From positions 53,514,398 through 53,578,397 of the forward strand of contig NC_092521.1 in assembly GCF_037038585.1 (NCBI RefSeq): a stretch of 64,000 bases of DNA, read 5' to 3'. The number at the start of each line of letters is the position of its first letter. Position 1 is the first letter of the stretch. Positions 1-13,700 of this stretch are shown here, piece by piece. The position numbers and the translations under genes are program-made. The notes under the pieces are model-generated. The model did no database searches, had not been told where the DNA came from, and was given only the letters and a program-made list of their open reading frames with translations. This DNA comes from Patagioenas fasciata (taxonomy: Eukaryota > Chordata > Aves > Columbiformes > Columbidae).

Positions 1-3000
1 GAAGAAAGAAATTAAAAAGCAACTTAAGCAAGCCAGGTAAACGAACTCATAAACCAGCCTTCAGAGGGTTCATATAACTGCTTTCCTATGTCCCTTTCAC
101 ATTTTGGGGAGAAAAGTTGAAAAGAGAAAGATTAAGCATGGGAAAGATTCGGTTCCTAAGGTTTTATTATTGCTCCTTGTCCTCTACACTCCATCCTTAC
201 CACCAAAGTCCAGCATTCTGAATATCCCTTCTGGTATTTCTGTCAGGCAAGAGAGAGCATATGCAGTAGCTATATGCATGCTGACAGCCAGCCCCGCACA
301 TGCTGATCGTCTATCAAAACTTATGCTTCAATTAGTCAAACAGGCTCCCTACCCACCGTGGCCACACAGGACATGGCTGAGCTCATGCCAAAGCAAAGCA
401 TTTCCCTGAGGGAGGCAAGGTTTGCCTCTGGGCTCTTCTAGACCACCATGGCTACACCACCACCTCTACTCTTTATCTCTCTTATCACTACACAGGGTGG
501 ATTTGAACACGTAACATAGAAGATGCTATAGCAGTGTCTTGTGGTATATAGAGCCTCCATGACTCTCCCTGTGCCACCCACCCTCTGCTTTGCATTAAAG
601 CATACAAAATCCTACTTTAATTTACTTTTGGGGGGATTCTGGCACTCTTCGAAGGAACCTGAAAGTGATTATACAGATGAATGATGAAACCTGAACTGTT
701 GTTCTCATGTTCCACCCAAAGGCAGGAGATAAAGTGGCTTATTGTTAGATAACTCAGCCTCCAGTTGCCACCACAACTGTGGCGATGTATTACTTGGGGT
801 GCAAGAAGGCCAAAACCCTTCAGACAGCAAGATCATTTTTGTGTAGTACTCTGAAATGAGCTTCAAAGAAAAAGTGCTTTCATGTCATCAGTAAACTCTT
901 CACTGGCAGTTTTCTGATTGTTTGTTCTTGGGTTTGGCTGTTGTTTGTTCTGTTTTTCTCCTGTTTTTAATGAGCAGCAATTAATAAGGAAAAAAATTAA
1001 ATAAAAAAAATCTGACATATATCCACTATTATGATTAAAGTAAGGACTTCTGAAGCTAAACTCCCCAATTACTAACTTAGAGAACAAAGTAAAGTGAAAT
1101 TTTGTTTTTCTGTGCTTAACTGGGATCTTGAAATGCACATGAATTGTGAGGTCTCTTGCAAAGGCTGCATCACCAATGTGGATGTTTTATTCACTTTTCT
1201 TCTTCATAGCCTGTCTAAAGCTAAAATTATTGTCCACATTGTCATTTATCAATTTTATTTAGACTAATCAAATAGAATTTTCACTTCGCAACTTCCCAGA
1301 CATCACATTATGTGGCATGTCTGAAGTCTGTATAGTGTTAATCGGTCAATGAACTTAGCAGAGTAGAGCAATGTTCACCAGGCAATTACAATGTCTGGAA
1401 AACTTGCCATAAAATAGCAGTTATCATGCATTATATAAATGCAGACTGAGCTATTATGGTATGATTACGTAGCATGTTACATATTATTTTCTGATCTTTT
1501 AGGTCATTACTATCCTCAGCTTCTGTACCAGGAGTAGGTCTTACATATGCGTGTCATGCACCCTTCTCCCACACATCCACACTGCAATGCCACTACGAAA
1601 TCTTTGTTTCAGTGATTGCTCTTGAACACTTCTGGTTAGCTTTTTTAGTATCAGAAACCTATAAAACACTTTCATTGTTTAAGGGCGGTGTAGCAAAAGT
1701 CAAATTGAGCTGATGACCAACTTGAAATCAAAAGCAATGGCTACTTGGAGAAGTTAGGATGCAAAGTGGTAGGGCAAGAATTCATGGTACCCTGTTCAAA
1801 CCTCGCTAATTCACAGTGTAAACATTTTTGATGTACAATACAGATGAAGTAACTCACTCTCTCTCTCTCTAAAATAAATGTGTTTATATTGCTTTGCTTG
1901 GTTAAATGAAAGTTTCAAAATACATTGGTCTGCACTGCATTAGCTGAAAGAAGAAAAACACCACTAAAGATAATCTGTTCAAAATTTGCCTGGGGAGTCG
2001 ACACTCCAGATCACTAAAAGTTTAGCCCACAGAAAGCAGTTACAGCTATACTTGGGTAATCCCAAGTACTTGAGAGTGTTACATATGGGGAACAGCTGTA
2101 CACTGTGTGCACAGAGATGACACATTTGAAGTGAAATGTGAGAAACAACAGCTGCTTGTAACTGTACAGACAATGTTGAGCTTGGAGAAGCCCACAGAGC
2201 ATCTCCACCTTCTGGGCCACCAAGCTGGAGACCTGGAGTGGGAACTCATCTCCACATCTGCAATACCCAACAGCAAAAGGGCAGGAGAGATGATGAACAC
2301 AGCCAGCATCGAGCAAATGCATACCTGAACATGACTCCTAATGATACCAGGAGAGACATGACATCTCAGGAAGCCTGTATTTTAAGTATTGGGATGTAGT
2401 CAACCTGTCTCATTATAGAGGACCAGTAATGAATCTTACCTGGGAAACCTAGGTTCTGTGGAAGAGATGAGCTGCAAATACCTGCTACCAGAGCAGACTA
2501 AACCCAGCCTGAAATTCTTATCAAGAAAGTGTTTTGAAAGTATTGCAATGTAGCAGTTAATATAATTCTCAACTGTATTATATATTCTCTTCCCCAAATC
2601 TTGAGTGTTCTTATACATGTTTCTATAGTAGGTTTTCTTTATATACATATATTTTGGGAGACAGAAAATGAACAGGTCTTTCTGAAAGTTTCAGTTTCCC
2701 TTACTTCCTCTCAGAGAATCAAAAGGTGGCAAAAACCCACGGGTTGAGATAAGAAGAGTATAATAGGACAGAAAAGCAAGAAAAAATAACAACAATAATG
2801 ACAATAAAAGAAAATTACAAAACAAGCGATACACAATGCAGTTGCTCACCACCAGCAACACCAGTGGCCTGTCTGTTCCCGAGTATGGTATTTGCCCCCC
2901 CCGCTCTGATTTACATACTCAACATGATGTCATATGGTAAGGAGCCCTTTGGCCAGTTTGGCTCCTCTGTCCTGGCTTTGCTCCCTCCCAGCTTCTTGTG

Positions 3001-6000
3001 CACCTGGTAGGGCATGGGAAGCTGAAATGTCCTTAACTAGCCTGCAACAACCAAACCATCAGTGTATTATCAATGTTCTTCTCATATTAAATCCAAGACA
3101 CAGCATTACACCTGCTACTAGAAACAAAATTAACTCTATCCCAGCTGAAACCAGGCCAGGCAAGGAGAGGACAGGCAGAAGCCACCCTCCCTCCTCCATA
3201 GCCATTTCCTAATGCATATTCTGCTTTCAGGCAGCATTTGGTAATTATATCTGATTTTGCAAGATCACTTCCCTGCCTGAACAGTTGTGTTGTTTATAAA
3301 ACTAAGAATTAAAGTTGCATTATACAATACACAAATAAGCAGATTCTCTGCCCTTTTGCACACAGGTTATTCCTGGTAGCATCAGCGCTACTGAAATGCC
3401 TTATCTTGTCACGTTCTTCTCCACTTAAGAAAACCAAACCACTGAGAAGCAACAGAGACTTGAAAATCTTATCGCTCATTCTTCAAGAGCCTGGAACAAA
3501 CAGACTATTGAGAGTCCAGAAAGTGCAGCAGAGGTAAAAAACAAAATAAAAAAATATAAAAAATTAGTATCAGTTATGTCTATAGTATCTGCCACAGTAG
3601 TTTTGCATCAGCAAACGTGATTCTCTGCTGCACAACAGAACAGGTCTAATCTTGACAATGCATTGGATGAAGTCCTGCACCATTGAAATGAATGGGAAAA
3701 CTCATCAGTTGAATGATGCAAGGGTGTCCCCACCCCACATGGTCTGATAGTCCTGGTGGTCAAGCAGCTGACTCAACAAATCAAACAGAAACACAGTGTC
3801 AAAGAGAAACAGTGCATTGGCTGACTGTTCTGTTTTACAAACTAGACAGAGATAATTTTAATAGCTGTATAGTTGCATAAATATGTACTATGGGAAATTA
3901 AATTCTGACTCCATCCCTTTATTTGCGTTTTACCCAATAGTAGTAAGTGCATTCATTGATGAATTAAAATGCATCTATGTTTCTTTTTTTCCAAATAAAT
4001 GAAAAAAGCACATTGAAGAGAAACAGCTATGTTATGTCTAGTAATGAAGTAATTATTGCAAAATACATACTCATCCAAAACGTATTCTTGCATATGATTA
4101 CAGCCCATTTGATATTTCAATTTCAAATGCAGTTGATATTTGAAAATTACACATAACTTGCAAGGAAAAGACAGCAACTGTGTTTAATATGGGTAGTTAG
4201 TGCCATTACAATAATTTCTCGTCCAAGTTACGTGTGCAAGTTGATTTTGTGTGCAGCTCACAGCACTAGACCCATTAGACCCCCCTTCTCCCCTGCAGCA
4301 CATGAAGGTCAGCTGCTTTTAACGCCGGAAATTTAGTGAAACAGCTTGGTTTGTTATTACATTGGAACTGGTTTTAGTCAGGGCAGCTCACAGCTAAATG
4401 GCAGGCAGAACAAGCAAATTCAATTAAAATAGCTCTGAGGCAAAAAGGAGACGAGTGTATTAGGAAAATATAAATGGGACTTTAAATGGGTGCTACAAGA
4501 GCACAACCAGGCCATAACACAATCTGCTTTGCCTCTTTTATAGACATGTTTTTCTCTTTAACTATGTAGAATATTTTTAAATAGGCTGCTCCACTTCACA
4601 ACATTATCTTATCTTGGCATACAGCAAGCAGGCACAGAATAGCCAGTTTTCACCAATCCTGCCACACCAACCCTCTCTTGTACAGAACTTGCAAAATTCA
4701 CAGTTTGGAGTATTCCACATTCCCAAGCTTAATTTTTGTCCCCTGCCACAGTGAGAAGGTGCACAGACCATCCTTTCTGCAGGGCAGTGGCTGGGTACAG
4801 GCAGGGTAAGAGCTGCCACCAGCCCCTAAGCGAAACGGAGGGGAAAGCAGGGAGCAGTGCCTAAGGCTCCAGCGTTGCTCGGCCAGAAGCTTCAAAAATG
4901 AGTCTGTAAGTATTCAGGGCAGCAAAAACACTACCAATATTCACAGATTCACATGAAGGGACATATATTTTTTTTTTTTTTTCGCCCCCATTTGTTTTAC
5001 ATCACTGAAGATGCTGCTCCACGTGTTCTCAAGGACAGCATTACAACTTCTTGGACACACTCAGTGTCAGAGCAGTTCAAGACCTCTTCTCTAGAGCTTG
5101 TATTATTGTAATGAGCCCTAGAGAAGAACATCACCCATGAACTGTGCAGCTCCAAGCCTACCCAGAAGCCAGAGTCCTCTGGACTAGGGCTCATCTGTGC
5201 CTTGCTTTGCAATTAATCAATCAAATTCCTTCCCTTCGTCATTGTTTGTGGCACCACATTTGTCTCCCAACTGCAGAATAAGATCTAGATGAGGGAGAGT
5301 CAAACCCATTTTAGTCCCACCAGATATCAGGCAGTCCTACCTGACACAAAAGAGAAGCAGGAATAAAATTCACATTTTCATTATATTCAACTACTTCTGT
5401 GTATCTCAATAAAAGGGTTTTTAAACTCATTTGTGTTTTTGTAACATCTACATGTATCTTCTGAAAGCAGCCTTCCTTTCAGTGGGTCTCTGTTACCGTA
5501 ATAGCTGTGATGTGCAGCTATACTCTTCTACACTGACATGAGATAGGATACCAGCATCGATCCAAATTACTGATTCAGTTCTGTTTCTGTGACTCTTCCA
5601 CAACGTAAAAAAAAAAAAAAAAAAAAGTCAAAACAAAGTTGGAGTAACACATGTTATTGAAGTTCAGCCTCAAAGTATTTACTTTTCAGAGTTAACTGAA
5701 AACAGGCATTTCCTGAACTAATACTAGCCAAAGGTTTTTTGGTTTGGATTGGCTTTTTTGGTTTCTTTTTTTTAAATTTTCTTAGCATCAAAGCAATGTG
5801 TTCTCAAGCACAAGTATTTTATTAATACTTTTTCAGAACGTGCCTAAATGTTCCTTGTGGCTTGTATGATAGCCTTAATCAGAGAATTAATGGACCTGGG
5901 ATGAAGACAGACCTCAGAGAACAATGAATAAAATCCTTTCTGTTCTTAATACCATCTACTATTTCAGCCACCTTATTAAAAAAAAAAAACCCACACTTTT

Positions 6001-6542
6001 TTTTTTCCTCACCCACAATTCATTTAACAGTTCTAGCGAACATTTTCAGGTGTCAGTACGAAAATGAGAACTCTTTTTCTATTGATACATATAAGTAACA
6101 TTATTAATTATTTTTTCCTACAGCATGTCAGAATTCCAGTCAGTGATAAGAGCTAAAGCACACTATACCCTGTACACATCAACAACAGATAACCCTTGCT
6201 TTAGAGAGCCAGGATTAAGATTAGCACCAGGGCTAAAGTAAAATTATTTTGAAACTAAAACTACTTTGCACAGTAAATCCAAGCAACTTCGCATTTCTTA
6301 CACGTAATTTTGTTTATGTTGTGTCTAGAGCAAGTGTAACTTGGCAGGAGTGCAATACTCTGCAGACAGATATGGCAGCAGGAGAAAAGATAGCAACTCT
6401 AAAAATAAAGGCTCTAACAGTACCATAAGCAGGAGCCAAAATGCAGAAGGCATTTATATTCACTGTCAGTGGAGTGAAAGGTATAGTGGATGACCATGCA
6501 GCAGAAAGGCCCACCAGGCCTCTGAAAGACCATCTTCACTTT
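1..6542. other. non-coding stretch, no gene seen
   Basis: AT-rich sequence with no open frame that I can link to a protein family. It holds only simple sequence: a short CT run at 1857-1870, a T run near 4968-4982, an uninterrupted A20 run at 5607-5626, and adjacent A and T runs around 5978-6007. If the candidate minus-strand transcript starting in the CpG island continued this far left, this would be intronic or downstream sequence, but nothing here demonstrates that. Short open frames such as 104-409 and 2107-2328 have no recognisable domain and are of a length expected by chance. Confidence 0.6.
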
Positions 6543-6800
6543 TCATAGAATCATTCCAGCTGGAAGAGACCCTCAGGATCATTGAGTTCAACCATAACCT
6601 AATCTAACTCTAGCACTAAACCATGTCGCTAAGAACCTCGTCTAAATGTCCTTTAAACACCTCCAGGGATGGTGACTCCACCACCTCCCTGGGCAGCCTG
6701 TTCCAATGCCTGACAACCCTTTCAGCAAAGAAATTTTTCTTAATATCCAACCTAAACCTCCCCTGGCACAACTTGAGGCCATCTCCTCTTGTCCTATCAC
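6543..6800 (-). mobile_element. CR1 LINE fragment (3' end)
   Basis: Read on the minus strand this is the 3' part of a chicken-repeat-1 (CR1) LINE. The plus-strand text opens with TCATAGAATCATTCCAGCTG and continues through the antisense of the conserved CR1 tail, including 'ccaccacctccctgggcagcctgttccaatgc' in two recognisable parts. Similarity fades near 6800, so the copy is severely 5'-truncated, as is usual for CR1. The open frames here (6623-6898 plus, 6642-6875 minus) are by-products of the repeat. CR1 has no poly-A tail and leaves no clear target-site duplication, so the exact ends are approximate. Confidence 0.85.
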
Positions 6801-8124
6801 CTGTTTTTCTTCAAGTGAACAAACTGCTCCTCTCATTTTGCATCTGTAATGTGGAGGATATAAAGAGACAAACAAGCTTCACAGGAACATGTCACTAGGG
6901 CCAACTTTTACATCAGTAAATTGACAAAACTAAAACAGGAATACAATTTTACAAGAAAACTACCCACCAGAATACATTAACAGTGATATTACAGAAGCAA
7001 GTACTTAAAAAGTAGCAGAATTAAGTTGCCTTCTACTGATGCACTATTTCCAACCACCCCAACACCCCCTCCCCTCCCCTTTTTTTTTTTCCAGAAGGGA
7101 ACTGTTGCCTTATTCAGTGTAAAGGTTGAATAGCATTTAAGGAATTGAACTATGAAGACAGAATTATCAATTTCCTCACATGTTTTCCTGTAGTGCTTAA
7201 CACTGATAAACAAGCACTGCAAGAATAGCCATCAATACTTATAATCACCATCTCCCCAATCACCATTTCACACAAGAGACTGAGCCACATACATTAAAGC
7301 ATCCATCAGTTTGGGATGCCCAACTTGAGCCACCCAGGGAAGAGTGCTTATACCACTTGTTATCTTCTAGCACAATTCCAATAGTTTTCAGCTTCAGTTT
7401 ATCTTTTTTTTTTTTTTTTTTTTTTCACTGTGATTCTCAAATCTCAGCTTAAACCTCAGAAAAGGGAAAATTCAGATAAAGTGACATAGCATCACTAGGG
7501 AGCTCTGGGGCAATAGATAAGATGTACCCCATTTATCACAGCCCTTCTGTAGAAAGCAAACAGGAGGCTGGCTGGCTTCCAAGCACACCGAGCGAGTCCT
7601 ACCCAGGACAAAGCAAAGATACCACGCTCTGGTCCCTTCCTCTGACTTGTTGCTGTTCTGTTCCCTTCTTTTCCCCTATGTTCCAATCCTGTTTTCCTTC
7701 CATCCAGCTCCAGTCTTATCAACCTGTTCAAATTCTCACCAAACACAAAGTTTTCACACAGTGTCTCAGTACGGCCTTGCCAAAAAGTCATGTACCCTGG
7801 CAGGCTAATAGGCTTTGTCTGCAAGCACAAGAGCAATCGTATTTTTGAGAAAGGACTATCAAAATATTTGAATACAGGTAAAACCATATATTTTTCCTTT
7901 CATTCCAGAAAATGAGGTTAAGATAATTTCAGCTTGGGAAAAAACCAAATCCCTCCTCTTCCACACCAAGTAAGGTACACATTCCTTTTGGATAGAAGGG
8001 TTAGCTTAGGTGTTTTAAATTGTAAATACGTGTGGGTGGAAAAACACTTTCCATGAGAAACACCAAATTAGCAGTCATTCCTGCTAAAAACCAAAAATCT
8101 TTATAAAGCATAGGACTCCATTTG
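6801..8124. other. non-coding stretch between CR1 copies
   Basis: No gene recognised. It contains a C-rich/T12 run near 7060-7092 and a T22 run at 7404-7425. Two overlapping open frames at 7495-7887 (minus) and 7522-7848 (plus) are complementary to each other, lack known motifs and are not supported as genes. Confidence 0.55.
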
Positions 8125-8610
8125 AATCATTGAATAATTCACGTTGAAAGTGTCCTCTGAAAGTCATCAAGTCCTATCTCCTTGCTGAAAGCAGGGTTAA
8201 CCTCAAAGTTAGATCAGGTTGCTCAAACACTTGTTCTGTCAAGTTTTGAGTCTCTTCAAGGATTAAAAGTCTCCAACCTGTGTTGATATTTGATCACTTT
8301 TATGGTGATATTTGTTTATTTACACCTGGCAGGAATTCCCCTTGCTGCCATTCACTTTCAATATGAGTCTGAACCACTTTATCTATAAACCATTCAGAAG
8401 TTCCCCTTTAATTTTTGCTTCTCCAGGATAAATAAAGTTACATTTCCTTCCTCTCTTGATCCATCACTTGTTTTTTTCAGCCTCCTTGCTATAACCCTCA
8501 TTCTAAAATTGGAAGTCTTTCTTCCATAGGAGCAGGGCCCGAAACTGGGCACAAGACTCCAGATGCAGCCTGTCCATTGCTGAGTAGGGGAGTCATACGC
8601 CACCTACACA
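8125..8610 (-). mobile_element. old, diverged CR1 fragment, part 1 (3' portion)
   Basis: A degraded CR1 copy on the minus strand. The left edge resembles the CR1 3' tail (GAATCATTGAATAATTCACG on plus). The right part around 8535-8600 is the antisense of the reverse-transcriptase C-terminal region (plus 'gggcccgaaactgggcacaa', followed by 'actccagatgcagcctg'). Many indels and substitutions break the reading frame. It appears to be the same insertion as the minus-strand CR1 at 8721-8990, split by the plus-strand piece between them. Confidence 0.7.
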
Positions 8611-8617
8611 CTTTTTA

Positions 8618-8718
8618 ATCATCATGGACATGGTTTAGTGGTAGAATTGGCAGTGATAGGTTTACGGTTGAATTTGACGGTCTTAAGGGTCTTTTCCAAC
8701 CTAAATGATTCCATGATC
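8618..8718 (+). mobile_element. CR1-type 3' end in opposite orientation, nested
   Basis: About 100 bp on the plus strand matching the CR1-type 3' UTR pattern: 'catggacatggtttagtggt' at the start, then 'ggtcttttccaacctaaatg', and a terminal ATTCCATG-like octamer. It lies between two halves of an older minus-strand CR1, and the block of RT that should link those halves is missing. This is best explained by insertion with loss of target sequence. The 5' truncation to about 100 bp is ordinary for CR1. Confidence 0.65.
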
Positions 8719-8720
8719 TT

Positions 8721-8990
8721 TGCGTGGGGTTGGCCTTCACTGCTGCAAAGGTGCACTGCTGACTTACGTTCAGCTTGTCCACCAAAGGGACTTCTACGTT
8801 CTTTCCTTCAGAGCAGTTACTAAGGTAGCTGACCCCCAGCCTGTGCTGTTGCTTTGGCTTATTCCTTATCAGGTGCAGACCTCTGTAATTTTCTTTGCTA
8901 AGCTTCACATGGGTTCCCCTCAGTCCACTAATGCAGCTTTTTGTGGTTCTCTGTTCATAACTCCTCAAAAATTCAATCATTCACATGGCA
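8721..8990 (-). mobile_element. old, diverged CR1 fragment, part 2 (RT C-terminal region)
   Basis: The minus-strand translation across 8740-8960 reads as a decayed CR1 reverse-transcriptase segment. A recognisable core is DKLNVSQQC followed by AAVKANP, preceded by a LHLIRNKPKQQHRLG stretch. In CR1 this lies just upstream of the region represented at 8535-8610, in the same orientation, so the two pieces belong together. The stretch 8991-9130 may hold further decayed CR1, but I cannot follow it. Confidence 0.65.
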
Positions 8991-10175
8991 CTGTGTCAGT
9001 GACCAGGAATCACACTTAACAGGGGAGAAAAGTCTTCGGAGCACAAAGTCACCTGGTAGGTCCACCCATCCAGATGTAAATCCTGGCACATTTCTTAACA
9101 GCTCATGTACAAGCCTAGGATGAAGCTGTCTGCTGCTCAGTCAGGGAGCTGATAAGCATCCACTGCTTTCAAAGGCAGCCCAAGTAACGCAGTGCGAACT
9201 CTGCTCCTGAAGCCTTAATTAGAAAAGGTCGCCAAACCACCTTCCTGCAGGTGGAACGAGATACGTTTCTTCTAGTGTTACTTCTGGAAACATTAACTAC
9301 CCTCATGCAAAGGCACGCAAAAATCAGTGCAAGCTAGGAAGTACTAAACCAGACATGCAACAAGGAGGAATGATTGATCTTTTGGAGAACAACGTGAAAG
9401 ATGTAGAATTCACAAGTTTCTTTTTACCACCTCATCTGAAAACTTCATGATACTGATAGATGATTTTTTTAAGGAACATATTGTTAAGTATGTTGACAAG
9501 ACATCACCAACCATTTGGATCTATTAATCAATTAAAATGGCTGTCTCTGAAAGAACTGAATTAATATGAGACACAAAAGATGAAAGAAGAGCAGGAAGCT
9601 GAAGAAAGGAACAGATTCAGATGACTCATCTTTTTGAGATTCCTGTTTAATGACACTTTGCCCACAATGGAGAAAGAACTGTTTCTCAGGTAAAAAGTTC
9701 ATGGAAGGTAAATGCCTTCATCCATCACCACTGAGGCAAACTATTGATGCTAGGATGCTAACTGCCATGTAAGTTCCTACAACATTTAACTCAACCACAA
9801 AGTGACATGGATGGATTCTCCCTCAGAAAGGCTAGTGTTTGGACCCACACAAAAATAGGTGCTGGTGACCTCAGCTGGGATATAATCACCTGCCCATGCC
9901 AAGGGCATCTCAGTTTTCCTGTTCATCAGACAAAATACTTCAACCATGTCATTGTGTACCTGCTTTGGTCAGTTTGCTTCCCCATGATCCTCTGCCCCTT
10001 CCTGAAGCATTAAAGCTCCGTGTGCTACTGTTCTAGGTTTTTTTTTATGGGATTGCATGTGATACACACAGCCCTTTATTCAAGCAATGTGAGGAAGGCT
10101 GCTCAGCCTCCCTGAACACACCAGTAACAGCACATGAACCTCATTATCTGTGCTTGACACACATTTTTACTGTGG

Positions 10176-10227
10176 AAAAAAACAAAACAAAACCAAAAAA
10201 CACACAAAACCAAAAAACAACAAAAAT
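10176..10227. repeat. A-rich simple repeat
   Basis: A low-complexity tract of A runs separated by single C or CC (AAAACAAAACAAAACC-type), with no gene content. Similar tracts recur at 28432-28498 and 36361-36401. Confidence 0.8.
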
Positions 10228-10684
10228 TTGCTGTTTGCTAGCCATTCAGCTACAGTTGTGGTTAGTGAATGTCAGGGTCAAAAACGAGCTGTGAAAAAAC
10301 ACAGATCTCATGCTCTCTATATGGAGCCAGATTCTCATCTGGCCCAGGCTGGCAGGGCTCCACATTGACAGTCTGGCTCTCAGTTTAAATGGGCTATAAA
10401 CAAGGTCTTTGCTTCATCTATGAGGCTTGGGGTATCTTAAATTTGACAGCCATGGAATGAAACTTTACTCTGGGGTTTAGAAGGAAATTATTGAACTGAC
10501 TTGTTAAATTATGTTTCATTAGCAGCAGGAACATTACAATCATACGCTTTGTTATTTGAGCCTTCAATTTGATTTTTTTCAAGACTGTTTCATCATTCAG
10601 TTTTCTAAAGCAAATGATTCTGAAAGGTTGTGCAAAGGGCATAAAAAGGAGTAATATAGTAATGACTTTCTGAGCAATTAGTTA

Positions 10685-10740
10685 GGGGTGGGTGGATATA
10701 TATATTTGGGGGTGGGTGGTTATATATATATATATATTTT
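10685..10740. repeat. duplicated GGGGTGGGTGG plus TA microsatellite
   Basis: Two tandem copies of a composite unit. GGGGTGGGTGG followed by a TA run occupies 10685-10707, and G-GGGGTGGGTGG followed by a longer TA run occupies 10708-10740. The copies differ in the length of the TA run, which suggests a duplication followed by slippage. Confidence 0.8.
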
Positions 10741-13700
10741 TAGAAGAACAAAACGTAAGTTTGTTAAGGTTTCTCAGACCAACAGTCCTCAGTGACTGCA
10801 CATTCAACCAACATATTCTCAACCCAAAGGTGGGAACCCTGAGGAACATCAGAACACGAGACCTTTGCATGCCTATTTTTGATGTTCATCACAGCAAAAG
10901 AATTGCCAGCTGCCAAAAGAAGAGGAAAATAACTGGAAAACATAGTTTGAACTCCTCTAGTAATTCATCAGGTATGTATTAAGGAAAAAAAAGTTAAGGA
11001 AGAGTGGTTGATTCAAAGACTCTATGGAATCACTAGGTTTAAATTTACCTCCACAAAGAATGAAACCACATCTGGAGCTTATCCTACTCTTTTCCACAGT
11101 AGCAGAGCATATTTACTTGTGAAATCTTAAACAGCATTAATTGAAAGACATGTAAGATAAAAAGAAGATTCTCATAAAATATTTTGAAAATAACATCTTT
11201 AGGTAACATAAAAACCATGGATCTATGAGACTTATTAAAAATGTTTAACATACTGCTTATTCACTACCCAAAATTATTCTGCATATTCTCATATATGATC
11301 GTTTTATGTTTTCAGTTGTACTTGGGAAGATCAGCCCCATGATAATTTCAAGCTGTGGTGCCCAGACTGGCTGATCAACTTCAAGACTGCATGATCACAG
11401 TGTGCTCTGAGTACAACCTTGACTTGGGAAGTTTTTGGAACAGGAAGAAATGTAGCCACCCAATTATCACGTGAAATTTCAGATCACACCATTTATCAAC
11501 AAAGATACAAAACAATTTGTATTAGCTGTTGGGTAGCTTCTGAGAATAACGCAAAGTAATAGATCTAACCTCCAAAAGCATCAGGCTTAGGGAGCACCTT
11601 ACCAAAGAGCTCTTTTCCCCTCTAGTCATAGGCAACACCAGAGAAGGTGCTGAAGCTCCATCCCTATGAGAACTATTCAGAGAACGTGCCACATAAAATC
11701 TTTTCAGTGTCCCAAATCCTTCCTCTTTCAGACTGCTATCATCACCATGCTTGGGCACTAGCTGAGCATGCTGCCGAGGACACAGGGCCTGTACTGGGAA
11801 GCTGATTCACACTCATTATGAACCTCCTGCAGAACCTGGGACAAGATTTTCCATTAGTGTACTTGCAAAACCAACGAATGAGGTTCGTGTTGAGGTGAAG
11901 CACACTCTTAAAAAAAAAATTACAAGAGTTTATTTATCCTGGCTGATCTGCATTTACTGCCCATATCTCCATCAGCAGCAGGAGGTAGCATTTAAGTAGA
12001 ATAAAAATAATAGAAAAGGAAAAAAGATTGTGCATTTTAGTCCTGTTGCAACTTCCATGAAAACAAACAAAAACAACAACAACAACAGGTCTGAAAACCT
12101 TTGCTACTACTTCCCAGTGGAAAACAGCCTCTCCCTTGGAGGGGGAGAAACCCCAATCCTTAATTTCCCACTGTAGTTTGAAATTGGTATGATGTGCAGC
12201 AAATTAAAAGCCTCTGAAAAACCTCTGCAAGAGCCAGACAGCCCAAAGGCTTCCACCTACTTCAGAAAGCCCTACTTCAGGCAGCCCCACGTGGGTCATC
12301 ACACAAGAAGGACCTCTGCCATTTTTGCAAACATGTTTCTCACAAGCATCATGGTCACACACCAGAGGAAGGTTTTGGTGTCAGTGGACAAGAGCCATCT
12401 TCTGCGTCCCACATAAGATGAAGCCACGTAAGCACACAAAACATGGCACATTTTAAGCAAGTTCATGTTTCTGATTTACGGATGTGTCAACATCGGATGT
12501 GAAGCACAGCAGGTTTGTACATTATCCCTGCTGCAGCCTGGGCACCCTCTCTGTGGCGCAGACTCCAGCACTGTTACAACCCATTCCGAAACAGCTGGCG
12601 GATAAACACGGGCACAGCATCCACAGCAGGCAGCCCTGGGTGCCAAGGGCTCCCGCACTGTCGCAGATATCTCATCCGCGGTTAATGCCATCAGAGAACA
12701 CTTCTCCGATTTGTGGCAGTGAGGCCTCACCAAGCAGCTGAAACACTCTGGTCTAGTCATCAGCACTAATTGAGAGGAGGAAAAGGGTTATTTTGAAATA
12801 GCATATCCTAGAAATTAAACCCAAGCCTCCTGAGAAGGAGGCCGGAGGATTATTCCACCTCACCAAAGCCATGTGAGTTTTTCCCCAGTGCTTCCTAACC
12901 CACACAGTGTATAAAAAACACTGCCTTCTAGTATTATGAGCATGATCTACTTCTTGTAGACACCCAAGCAAAGAGCTCTGCCATTAACAAGAATAAAGAT
13001 AACCCAACCCCACTCACCAGTGGTGTCTGCAAAGTGGAAAAAATTCACAGTTCTCTGAATTTTTACACTAGAAGAGTGAAATTTATAAGCACAAAGTGAT
13101 ACCTTTAGACATTTTCTGTCCAGTCTTCATAATGTGTACAACATCACATGTATTGTCCAGAGCAAGAAGTCAGTCCAGAAAAGTCTACATGTACGATGTG
13201 AATAAACCAGAAATATTACCTCATATCTAACTCATTACAGTGCCACATAAAGGGGAAAATATTTGTATTTAAGAAAACAAAGTATTTTTAAAAAGTACTT
13301 GGAGAAGAATATGCAGTAACCATGGTCAGCAGAAGAGCTCTTTCACATTTACTTTTCTACAGCAGTCTTAATAGAAGGCTTTCAGCAAAATTTGCTTTCC
13401 TATATTAATTCATTAGTAATTTGAGACACAGAAAAACTTGAGAAACAAAATTAGTTTAACCCTTAGAACAGACTTCAGAAGAAGACCTCCACACAATTTA
13501 TGTTACTACTTATAAAGTACACATCTCACGATCAATTTTATTTTATGCTCCCACTTCCCTTTCCAGAATTCACACCACCAAGGGTGGAATGTGTAAAATT
13601 TATCAATATCACATAAAATATGATTGCAACATATTTTATTTGGGGGAAAAAAAAAATAAGGAAGTACATTTAACTTTTTCCAAAAGGATCAACAGTGCCA

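Noticed and set aside
5607..5626. A20 run considered as a poly-A tail of a retrocopy (also 31561-31580 and 28718-28734)
   Set aside because: No AATAAA within the preceding 30 nt and no coding remnant upstream, unlike the 18.5-kb locus.
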